This document shows, in pieces, positions 1 to 6,614 of a DNA stretch of 9,913 nt. Below the pieces are notes generated by a model. That model was not told where the DNA came from. It saw only the letters and a list, made by a program, of their open reading frames with translations, and made no database searches. This DNA is from Candidatus Acetothermia bacterium. GTDB lineage: Bacteria; Bipolaricaulota; Bipolaricaulia; Bipolaricaulales; Bipolaricaulaceae. The position numbers were made by a program, and so were the translations under genes. Positions within the stretch are counted from its first letter, which is position 1; every line of letters starts with the position of its first letter. The stretch is from contig JAGDVW010000064.1 in assembly GCA_023255835.1 (NCBI GenBank), positions 1,439-11,351 on the forward strand, read 5' to 3'.

Positions 1-30
1 TTCCCGTGCTGAGGAGCGAAGGGGGAGCTT

Positions 31-942
31 GTGCTCACCTTTGTCCAGCAGCTTCTCAATGGCCTCACCATCGGTTCCTTTTACGCCTTCGTTGCCCTTG
101 GTTATTCCCTCGTTTACGCTATCCTCAAGCTCATCAACTTCGCCCACGGTGACCTTTTTGGGCTCGGCGCATATTTGGGGTACACGGTTTTCGTCTACGC
201 CGCAGGGGTGATCGGGAGCCGGTTTGGGCTTTGGGGGCTTTTGCCCGCGGGCTTTGTGGCCGCGGCCTTGGGCACGGCCGGAGCCGGGCTCCTCATCGAA
301 CGCGTGGCCTACCGCCCCATTTACCCCATCGGCCGCCTTCCCGCCGTGGTCTCCGCCCTGGGGATGGCCATCTTTCTCTCCAACTTCATCATGGCCGTGT
401 GGGGACCGCGTTACCTCGCCTACCAAGAGGCCTTCATCCCCACCGGTTTTTGGCAGATCGGGGGGTTCCGGATCCGAGTGCTCCAGGTTTTGATTTTGGT
501 GAGCTCCCTCGTGCTTCTTTTCGTCCTCTATTACGTGGTCGAGAAGACCACGTTTGGGGCAGCGGTGCGGGCGGTGGCCCTGGACCGGGAGACCGCGGCC
601 CTCATGGGGATCGATTTCCTCAAGGTCATTCGTTTTGCCTTCTCCGTGGGGCCGGCCTTGGGGGCGATCGCCGGGGTCTTCGTGGGCATGTACTACCGCC
701 AGATCAACTTCACCATGGGCTGGGTCTATGGCCTCAAAGCCTTCACCGCCACGATTTTAGGGGGGATTGGAAACATCCCTGGGGCCATGGTGGGCGGGAT
801 CCTCCTTGGGATTTTGGAAGCCCTCGCCGCTGGCTATATTTCCGCGGCCTGGAAGGACGTGTTTGTTTTCGCCGCCCTCATGCTCATGCTCGTCTTCCGG
901 CCCACCGGCCTCCTTGGGGAAAAGGTGGCGGAGAAGGTATGA
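31..942 (+). CDS. livH: Branched-chain amino acid ABC transporter permease (LivH family)
   Basis: A 303-residue, strongly hydrophobic inner-membrane protein of normal LivH length. The N-terminus (QQLLNGLTIGSFYAFVALGYS, then LINFAHGDLFGLGAYLG) is the characteristic LivH opening, and the loop around residues 241-256 (ILGGIGNIPGAMVGG) is the conserved cytoplasmic coupling region that contacts the ATPases. The C-terminus ends in the family-typical FRPTGLLG. It should form the translocation channel together with the LivM protein encoded next. The GTG start is supported by a GGGGGAG at 21-27. Its stop overlaps the livM start (ATGA at 939-942). A TGA at 10-12 may be the end of an upstream gene, but only ten bases of it would be visible, so I do not call it. 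The family is clear; the substrate is not fixed by sequence, because LivH/LivM systems carry branched-chain and other amino acids, amides and urea. Confidence 0.95.
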   Translation: MLTFVQQLLNGLTIGSFYAFVALGYSLVYAILKLINFAHGDLFGLGAYLGYTVFVYAAGVIGSRFGLWGLLPAGFVAAALGTAGAGLLIERVAYRPIYPIGRLPAVVSALGMAIFLSNFIMAVWGPRYLAYQEAFIPTGFWQIGGFRIRVLQVLILVSSLVLLFVLYYVVEKTTFGAAVRAVALDRETAALMGIDFLKVIRFAFSVGPALGAIAGVFVGMYYRQINFTMGWVYGLKAFTATILGGIGNIPGAMVGGILLGILEALAAGYISAAWKDVFVFAALMLMLVFRPTGLLGEKVAEKV

Positions 943-1910
943 GATGGCTTAAAAGATGGGATTGGCTTTCCGGGCGCCCCCTCCTTTTTGGGGCGATCCT
1001 TGGCTTCCTCCTTTCCTTCCCGTTTTGGGGCTCGCGCTATTGGGTGGACGTCGGGTTTTACGTAGGGCTCTACGCCCTTTTGGGTTTGGGACTGAACGTG
1101 ATCCTCGGGGAGGTCGGGCTTTTCAACCTGGGCCATGCGGCGTTTTGGGCGATCGGAGCTTACACCACGGCCATCCTCAACGTGCGGTTTGGGGTGCCCA
1201 CCCTGGCCCTCCTCCCCATCTCCGCCCTGGTGGCCGCGGGCTGCGCCTGGCTCGTGAGCTCACCAATAATTCACCTGCGCGGGGATTATCTTTGCATTGT
1301 GACCATCGCCTTGGGCGAGATCGTGCGTTTAGTCCTCATCAACAACCCCGGCGGCTTCACCGGCGGCCCAAACGGGATCGTGGGCATTGCCCGGCCCAGC
1401 CTCCTTGGCCACCCCATCCGGACCTCCACGGATTTCTATTTTTTGGTTTGGGCGGTGGTGGCCCTCTGCGCTTTGGCCCTCCGGCAGGTTCAGCGCTCCC
1501 GGATCGGCCGGGCCTGGAACTACATCCGCGAGGACGAAATAGCTGCGGAGGCCATGGGCGTGGACGTGCGGGCCCTGAAACTTCTGGCCTTCGTCCTTGG
1601 GGCGGCTTTGGCCGGGATCGCCGGGAATATCTTCGCCGCCAAAATGCGCATGGTCTCCCCGGATAGCTTCACCTTCATGGAATCCTGTCTCATTTTCTGC
1701 ATCGTCCTCCTTGGGGGGATGGGCTCCATCCCCGGGACGATTTTGGGGGCGGCGCTGGTGGTGCTCTTCCCCGAGGTCTTCCGGCCGGTGGCCCAGTATC
1801 GCCTCCTTTTCTTCGGGTTGGCCCTGGCGGCCACCATGTATTTCCGGCCCGGCGGGCTTTGGCCCCGCCGCCGGGCCCTGGCCGCCTTCGCGAAAGAAGG
1901 GGAACGATGA
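939..1910 (+). CDS. livM: Branched-chain amino acid ABC transporter permease (LivM family)
   Basis: A 323-residue polytopic membrane protein, the second permease of the importer. Diagnostic segments are GLNVILGEVGLFNLGHAAFW near the N-terminus, the GDYLCIVTIALGEIVRLV stretch, NNPGGFTGGPNGI, and the coupling loop LLGGMGSIPGTILGA at about residues 257-271, followed by the C-terminal FRPGGLWPRRR. The ATG at 939 overlaps the livH stop by four bases and has GGAGAAGG at 930-937. An upstream extension of the same frame is open back to 231, but it lies inside livH and reads as Arg/Pro/His-rich non-membrane sequence, so 939 is the start. The stop overlaps the livG start. Family assignment is firm; the transported substrate is inferred only from context. 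Confidence 0.95.
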   Translation: MRWLKRWDWLSGRPLLFGAILGFLLSFPFWGSRYWVDVGFYVGLYALLGLGLNVILGEVGLFNLGHAAFWAIGAYTTAILNVRFGVPTLALLPISALVAAGCAWLVSSPIIHLRGDYLCIVTIALGEIVRLVLINNPGGFTGGPNGIVGIARPSLLGHPIRTSTDFYFLVWAVVALCALALRQVQRSRIGRAWNYIREDEIAAEAMGVDVRALKLLAFVLGAALAGIAGNIFAAKMRMVSPDSFTFMESCLIFCIVLLGGMGSIPGTILGAALVVLFPEVFRPVAQYRLLFFGLALAATMYFRPGGLWPRRRALAAFAKEGER

Positions 1911-2698
1911 GGGACGGCATCATCCTGGAAACCCAGGGGATCACGAAGAGGTTCCGGGGCTTGGTGGCCGTGGATCGCTTCGATATCGCGATACGGGAAA
2001 GGACCATCCATTCCCTCATTGGTCCGAACGGGGCGGGGAAGACCACGGTTTTCAATGTGATCACCGGGATTTATCAGCCGGAGGAAGGGAAGGTCCTCTT
2101 CCAGGGGCGGGTATTGAACGGCCTTAAGCCCCATGAGATCTTGGCCCTGGGGATCGCCCGCACTTTTCAGAATCCCCGGCTTTTTAGAAACATGACGTGT
2201 TTGGAGAACGCCATGGCCGGCGGGCACGCCCACGGCCGGGCCGGCTTTTGGTCCTCCGTTTTGGGCCTTCCCCATCAACGCCGGGAGGAGCGGGCGATCC
2301 GGGAGGGCGCGGAGGAATGGCTCCGCCGCCTGAACCTCTGGCATTTTCGGCATGAGCTGGCGAGGAACATCCCCTACGGTTGCCAAAAGCTTTTGGAGCT
2401 GGCCCGGGCCTTGGCCGCCCAGCCAAAAGTCCTCCTCCTCGATGAGCCCACCTGCGGCCTCAATGAGAGCGAAAAGGAGACGATGATGGCGTTCATCGGG
2501 GACTTGCCCAAACAGGGCTTCACCGTGCTTTTGGTGGAGCACAATATGAACGTAGTCATGGGGCTTTCCGATCTTATCACCGTCATGAACTACGGAAAAA
2601 AGATCGCGGAGGGGACTCCGGCGGAGATCTACAATGATCCCGTGGTGATCGAGGCCTATTTGGGGAGGGGCGAAGAGCGTGCTGTTGCAGGTGGATAA
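1907..2698 (+). CDS. livG: Branched-chain amino acid ABC transporter ATP-binding protein (LivG family)
   Basis: A 263-residue ABC ATPase that powers the LivHM channel from the cytoplasm. Visible motifs are Walker A GPNGAGKT (39-46), Q-loop Gln88 in ARTFQNPRLF, Walker B VLLLDEP (175-181) followed by the LivG-type TCGLN, and the H-loop VEHNM with His212. The C-terminal GTPAEIYNDPVVIEAYLG is typical of LivG. The signature segment reads NIPYGCQKLLELARALA; most LivG proteins have YGQQ or YGDQ, so Cys159 is unusual. The ATG at 1907 overlaps the livM stop (ATGA), with AAGGGG at 1897-1902. A longer open frame back to 1859 lies inside livM and reads as low-complexity Pro/Arg sequence, so I reject it. 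The 3' end overlaps livF by 20 bases. Confidence 0.95.
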   Translation: MRDGIILETQGITKRFRGLVAVDRFDIAIRERTIHSLIGPNGAGKTTVFNVITGIYQPEEGKVLFQGRVLNGLKPHEILALGIARTFQNPRLFRNMTCLENAMAGGHAHGRAGFWSSVLGLPHQRREERAIREGAEEWLRRLNLWHFRHELARNIPYGCQKLLELARALAAQPKVLLLDEPTCGLNESEKETMMAFIGDLPKQGFTVLLVEHNMNVVMGLSDLITVMNYGKKIAEGTPAEIYNDPVVIEAYLGRGEERAVAGG

Positions 2699-3428
2699 CG
2701 TCTCCGTGGCCTACGGGGCCGTGGAGGCCCTAAAACGCGTTTCCTTGGCCGTCTCTGGGGCGGAGATCGTCGCCGTGCTTGGGGCCAATGGCGCGGGGAA
2801 GACCACCCTGCTTAAGGCCATCTCCGGCCTCGTCCCCGTGAAAAGCGGGGCCATCCGCTATAACGGCCGAGAGCTCCACAAACTCCCCGCCCACCTGATC
2901 GCCCGCCTGGGCGTGGTCCACATTCCCGAGGGCCGGCGGGTCTTCGCCACCCTCACCGTGGAGGAGAACCTGAACTTGGGCGGCTACGGCTGCCCCAAGG
3001 AGGAGGTACAGAGGGCCAAGGACCGGGTTTTTCAGCTTTTCCCGGTTCTGCGGGAGCGCCGAAGGCAACTGGCGGGAACCCTTTCCGGAGGTGAGCAGCA
3101 GATGCTCGCTATCGGCCGGGGCCTCATGCGCTCCCCAAAGCTCATGCTCTTGGATGAGCCCTCATTGGGCCTGGCCCCGCTCCTTGTGGACCAGGTCTTC
3201 GCCACCATAGAGCAGATCAACAAGGAGGGGGTGCCCATCCTCATCGTCGAGCAAAACGCTCGGAAAGCCCTGTCCATTGCGAATCAGGCGCATATCTTGG
3301 AGGTGGGGAGGATCGTCCTTTCCGGACCAGCCCGGGAGCTTGCGGCTGACGCGCGCGTGCGCGAGGCTTACCTTGGTGGCGCCGCTTATGAGCGCCGCCT
3401 TCGGGCAAAGGAGAGCCGTGAGGCTTGA
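2679..3428 (+). CDS. livF: Branched-chain amino acid ABC transporter ATP-binding protein (LivF family)
   Basis: A 249-residue second ABC ATPase, expected to pair with the LivG protein. Motifs are Walker A GANGAGKT (35-42), the LivF-typical HIPEGRRVFATLTVEENL (81-98), signature LSGGEQQ (135-141), Walker B LMLLDEPSLGLAP (155-167), and VEQN in place of the H-loop histidine (Gln192), which is normal for LivF. The GTG start at 2679 has GGAGGGG at 2664-2670 and overlaps livG by 20 bases, which implies translational coupling. The last 11 bases overlap the GTG start of the following flavoprotein gene. This physical linkage is the main reason to connect the importer with the oxidation enzymes downstream. 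Confidence 0.95.
   Translation: MLLQVDNVSVAYGAVEALKRVSLAVSGAEIVAVLGANGAGKTTLLKAISGLVPVKSGAIRYNGRELHKLPAHLIARLGVVHIPEGRRVFATLTVEENLNLGGYGCPKEEVQRAKDRVFQLFPVLRERRRQLAGTLSGGEQQMLAIGRGLMRSPKLMLLDEPSLGLAPLLVDQVFATIEQINKEGVPILIVEQNARKALSIANQAHILEVGRIVLSGPARELAADARVREAYLGGAAYERRLRAKESREA
3407..3413 (+). promoter_or_regulatory. Shine-Dalgarno site setting the start of the fused flavoprotein
   Basis: AAAGGAG sits four bases before the GTG at 3418, inside the end of livF. It decides between that start and an in-frame ATG at 3388, which would add ten residues (MSAAFGQRRA), overlap livF by 41 bases and lacks a good ribosome site. Confidence 0.6.
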
Positions 3429-5466
3429 AAAACACCCGATCCTAGAGGTGAAGCGTCCGGAGCCCTTCACCTTTTTCTTCGGGGAAAAAGAGCTTTTGGC
3501 TTATCCTGGGGAGACCATCGCCTCCGCCCTTTTCGCGAACGGCATTCGTATTTTCGGCTATCATCCCAAAGACGGATCGCCCCAAGGGATCTTTTGTGCC
3601 AACGGGCAATGCGCCCAGTGTTTGGTCCTTGCAGACGGAAGGCCGGTCAAAGCCTGCATGACCTTGGTGCAGCCGGGGATGCGGGTCGCCCCCCTCGCTG
3701 GTCTTCCCCAGCCTCCGCCTCCTCCGAGGACCCTCGCGTTCCGGGAGATCGAGGAAGTGGAGGTGGAGGCCCTGGTGATCGGGGGCGGGCCAGCGGGGAT
3801 GTCCGCGGCGGTGGAATTGGGCAAGCTCGGAATAAAAACACTCCTTGTGGACGATAAACCCGCCCTGGGAGGAAAACTCCTCCTCCAAACGCACCGGTTC
3901 TTCGGCTCCCGGGAGGCCGTTTTCGCTGGAACGAGGGGGATTGTCATCGCCGAGAAGCTCGCCGCGGAGGTGCGGGCCCAAAAAACCGTGGAGGTCTGGC
4001 TCAGTTCCCCGGCCCTGGCCGTGTTCAGCGACAAGAAGGTGGGCGTTCTTCGGGAGGGTCGGCGCTACGTCCTCGTTTGCCCCAGGGTGTTGGTGGTGGC
4101 CACTGGCGCCCGCGAGCGCTCCCTCCTTTTTTCGGGAAACGCCCTTCCCGGCGTCTACGGGGCTGGCGCCTTCCAAACCCTGGTGAATCGCGATCTTGTA
4201 CGCCCCGCGGAGAAGCTCTTCGTGGTGGGCGGGGGAAACGTGGGCCTCATCGCCGCTTATCACGCCCTCCAGGCGGGGATCGAGGTGGTGGGGCTATGTG
4301 AAGCCCTTCCCGAGTGCACCGGCTACAAAGTGCACAAAGATAAGCTCCTGCGGCTTGGCGTTCCCATTTACACCTCTCACACCGTCTTGGCCGCCCACGG
4401 AAGGGAACGCGTGGAGGGCATCACCATCGTTCAAGTGGACGAACGCTTCCAGCCCATTTTCGGGACAGAAAAAACTTTCGCCTGCGATACGATCCTCATC
4501 GCGGTCGGACTCGATCCAGTGGACGAATTTTATCGCAAGGCCAAGGAGTTCGGGATCCCGGCCTTCGCCGCGGGCGATGCCCAGGAGATCGCCGAGGCTT
4601 CCGCGGCCATCTTCACCGGGAGGATCGCGGGGAGGAGGGCCGCCCAAGCCCTGGGCCGGGCGGTGGAGATCCCCGAGGATTGGGAGAAAACCGCGGAGAT
4701 CCTCAAATCCAAACCGGGCAGACTCCATCCGCCACCGCAGGCCCCGGACCTTCCTGTATTCCCCGTGATCCATTGCGTTCAGGAGATCCCGTGCAACCCC
4801 TGCGCCAGCGTTTGCCCCTCAGGCCTGATCCAAGTGGATCCCGCGGACATCCGGAAACCCCCCAGGTTCACCGGGGAAAAGCCCTGCAGTGGCTGCGCCC
4901 GCTGTGTGGCCTTCTGTCCGGGTTTAGCCATCACCCTCGTGGACTTCCAGAAAGGCCGGGAGCATCCCACGGTGACCGTGCCCTGGGAGTTCGACCCTCC
5001 CCAGGGCGAGGTCCTCGCCGTGGACGGAGAGGGGAAGGTTTTGGGGCCGGCGGAGGTGGTGGGGATCGGCCGCGTTCCGGGGGCGGATCACACGCATCTT
5101 GTGCGGATCCGCGTCCCCAAGGACTGGGCGTTACGGGTGGCGGGGATCCGCCTCCCCAAAGAAATTACGGGGAAAATCCCGCCTGAGCCCCTTCCCATCC
5201 CCGATGAGGCCGTGGTCTGCCGTTGCGAGCGGGTGCGAGCCTCGGAGATCCGGGTCCTCATCCGCCAAGGCGTACGGGACCTAAATGAAATCAAGGCTGT
5301 GACCAGGGCGGGGATGGGCGCCTGCGGCGGGAAAACCTGCCGAAATTTGATCCTCCGACTCTTCCGCGAGGAAGGGGTGCCCCTGGAGGAGGTCACGGAT
5401 TTTGTGGCTCGCCCCCTTTTCCTGGAGGTTCCCCTTGGGATCTTCGCGGGGATGGAGGAGCCGTGA
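3418..5466 (+). CDS. Fused multi-cofactor amino acid dehydrogenase subunit: [2Fe-2S] / FAD-NAD oxidoreductase / 2x[4Fe-4S] / BFD-like [2Fe-2S]
   Basis: A 682-residue cytoplasmic-type redox protein with no signal peptide or membrane segment. Modules in order: (1) residues ~1-95, an HcnA-like [2Fe-2S] domain with Cys60, 65, 68 and 80; (2) ~115-415, a two-dinucleotide-binding oxidoreductase core like HcnB or the proline dehydrogenase alpha subunit, with FAD loop VIGGGPAG (120-127), VVATGARER (226-234), a second nucleotide loop VVGGGNVG (269-276) and AAGDA (384-388); (3) ~450-510, a double [4Fe-4S] ferredoxin domain with Cys453, 459, 462, 466 and Cys490, 493, 496, 500; (4) ~598-650, a BFD-like [2Fe-2S] domain with Cys601, 603, 636 and 641. 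HcnA/HcnB and the alpha/small subunits of archaeal dye-linked L-proline dehydrogenase carry parts of this set on separate chains. I infer that it accepts electrons from the partner FAD enzyme encoded next, whose start overlaps its stop by four bases. The final acceptor (NAD(P)+, ferredoxin or quinone-linked) cannot be told. The second nucleotide loop could bind NAD(H), or ATP as reported for proline dehydrogenase. Sarcosine oxidase alpha or opine oxidase A are alternative relatives. Confidence 0.9.
   Translation: MRLEKHPILEVKRPEPFTFFFGEKELLAYPGETIASALFANGIRIFGYHPKDGSPQGIFCANGQCAQCLVLADGRPVKACMTLVQPGMRVAPLAGLPQPPPPPRTLAFREIEEVEVEALVIGGGPAGMSAAVELGKLGIKTLLVDDKPALGGKLLLQTHRFFGSREAVFAGTRGIVIAEKLAAEVRAQKTVEVWLSSPALAVFSDKKVGVLREGRRYVLVCPRVLVVATGARERSLLFSGNALPGVYGAGAFQTLVNRDLVRPAEKLFVVGGGNVGLIAAYHALQAGIEVVGLCEALPECTGYKVHKDKLLRLGVPIYTSHTVLAAHGRERVEGITIVQVDERFQPIFGTEKTFACDTILIAVGLDPVDEFYRKAKEFGIPAFAAGDAQEIAEASAAIFTGRIAGRRAAQALGRAVEIPEDWEKTAEILKSKPGRLHPPPQAPDLPVFPVIHCVQEIPCNPCASVCPSGLIQVDPADIRKPPRFTGEKPCSGCARCVAFCPGLAITLVDFQKGREHPTVTVPWEFDPPQGEVLAVDGEGKVLGPAEVVGIGRVPGADHTHLVRIRVPKDWALRVAGIRLPKEITGKIPPEPLPIPDEAVVCRCERVRASEIRVLIRQGVRDLNEIKAVTRAGMGACGGKTCRNLILRLFREEGVPLEEVTDFVARPLFLEVPLGIFAGMEEP
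5454..5460 (+). promoter_or_regulatory. Shine-Dalgarno site for the DAO-family FAD gene
   Basis: GGAGGAG lies just before the GTG at 5463 and inside the 3' end of the fused flavoprotein gene. It supports a start that overlaps the upstream stop (GTGA), the usual arrangement for coupled synthesis of two subunits of one complex. Confidence 0.55.
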
Positions 5467-6611
5467 GCTACGACGTGGTGGTGATCGGGGCGGGAAGCGT
5501 GGGAACGCCAGCGGCCTTCTATCTTGCCCGTGAGGGACTGAAAGTCCTGGTGATCGACCGTTTACCGAGTCCGGGCCAGGGATCGAACAAGGCCGCCATC
5601 GGCGGGGTCCGGGCCACCCATTCTGAGCCAGCCAAGATCCGCCTCGGCCTCCGCACCATTGAAATCCTTTCTCGCTTTGCCGAGGAATTCGGCTACGACG
5701 TGGAGTGGCGGCCCGGCGGCTACGTTTTCGTGGCCTACCGCCCCGAGGAGGAAAAGACCCTCAAGGAATTGGTGGCTGTTCAACGTTCCTTTGGTCTGGA
5801 CATCCGCTGGTGCGATGCGGACGAGCTCCTCAGGATTGTTCCTGATTTGAATCCGGTGGGGCTGCGGGGCGGCACCTACTCGCCCGGTGATGGCCACTGC
5901 TCCCCCCTCCTTTTGAACCACGCCTACTATGAGCTGGCGAAAGGGGCGGGGGCGGAGTTCCGGTTCGGGGAGGAGGTGGAAGGGGTGGAGGTCCGGGCCG
6001 GCCGGGTCCAGGCGGTGCGGACGAACAAAGGGGTCTATCCCACCGCCCTTCTCCTCAATGCTGCCGGCGCCTGGGCCGCGAAAATCGGGAAACTTTTGGG
6101 CGTGGAACACCCCGTTTATCCCGATTGCCACGAGGCCGGGATCACCGAGCCCGTGGCCCACTTCCTCGATCCCATGATCGTGGACATCCGGCCCGGCCCG
6201 GGCTCGGCCAACTGCTACTTCCACCAGCTCGCCACCGGCCAGATCGCCTTCTGTATAACCCCGGAGCCGCCCATCCTCGGCGAGGACCGCCGGGAAACCA
6301 GCGTGTTTTTGCCTCAGGTGGCCAAAAGGATCGTCCAGGTGGTGCCGAGGCTGGCGGGGATCAGGGTGCGCCGCACCTGGCGGGGACTTTACCCCATGAC
6401 CCCGGATGGTCTTCCCCTGGTGGGCTTCGCGGAGGAGGTGAAGGGGTATCTTGTGGCCATCGGGCTTTGCGGCCAGGGGGTCATGCTCGGCCCAGCTTTG
6501 GGCGAGCTCCTTTCCCGCCTGGTCACCAACAAAACCAAGCCCGGGGATCAAATAGTGCTAGAGAAACTTTCGCCCAGCCGAAGCTTCCAGGCCCAGGAAG
6601 TTTTGCGCTAG
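5463..6611 (+). CDS. DAO-family FAD-dependent amino acid/secondary amine dehydrogenase (proline dehydrogenase beta / HcnC / SoxB-like)
   Basis: A 382-residue FAD enzyme of the D-amino-acid-oxidase fold, the size of the beta subunit of archaeal dye-linked proline dehydrogenase and of sarcosine oxidase beta. Visible are the FAD dinucleotide motif VVVIGAGSVG (5-14) with Asp32 at the end of the second strand, IGGVRATH (46-53) where the flavin is approached, LLLNAAGAWA (196-205), and the C-terminal flavin-binding segment RGLYPMTPDGLPLVG (307-321) followed by GLCGQGVMLGPALGELL (335-351). It would catalyse two-electron oxidation of a C-N bond in the substrate. Lying directly after and overlapping the iron-sulfur flavoprotein gene, it is most likely the catalytic subunit of one complex. 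Substrates known for the family include proline, hydroxyproline, sarcosine and glycine; sequence reading alone does not choose among them. The gene ends in a TAG shared in a palindrome with the convergent lipid kinase gene. Confidence 0.9.
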   Translation: MSYDVVVIGAGSVGTPAAFYLAREGLKVLVIDRLPSPGQGSNKAAIGGVRATHSEPAKIRLGLRTIEILSRFAEEFGYDVEWRPGGYVFVAYRPEEEKTLKELVAVQRSFGLDIRWCDADELLRIVPDLNPVGLRGGTYSPGDGHCSPLLLNHAYYELAKGAGAEFRFGEEVEGVEVRAGRVQAVRTNKGVYPTALLLNAAGAWAAKIGKLLGVEHPVYPDCHEAGITEPVAHFLDPMIVDIRPGPGSANCYFHQLATGQIAFCITPEPPILGEDRRETSVFLPQVAKRIVQVVPRLAGIRVRRTWRGLYPMTPDGLPLVGFAEEVKGYLVAIGLCGQGVMLGPALGELLSRLVTNKTKPGDQIVLEKLSPSRSFQAQEVLR

Positions 6612-6614
6612 CGC
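6605..6614. other. Palindrome holding the overlapping stop codons of convergent genes
   Basis: GCGCTAGCGC is a perfect 10-bp inverted repeat. The plus-strand TAG (6609-6611) ends the FAD enzyme gene and the minus-strand TAG (6610-6608) ends the lipid kinase gene, so the two genes overlap by four bases. There is no spacer, and no hairpin followed by a T-run, for either transcript. Confidence 0.85.

Noticed and set aside
231..938. In-frame upstream extension of livM inside livH
   Set aside because: It reads as Arg/His/Pro-rich non-membrane sequence with no LivM similarity. The ATG at 939 with its ribosome site and the ATGA overlap is far better.
1520..2542. Minus-strand open frame (340 codons) across livM and livG
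   Set aside because: It spans two confidently assigned genes in antisense, carries no domain signature and has low-complexity Arg/Pro stretches.
5562..6551. Long minus-strand open frame (329 codons) opposite the DAO-family FAD gene
   Set aside because: It has no recognisable motif and is rich in Gly/Pro/Ala/His. It mirrors a well-supported gene; GC-rich coding sequence commonly leaves the antisense frame open.
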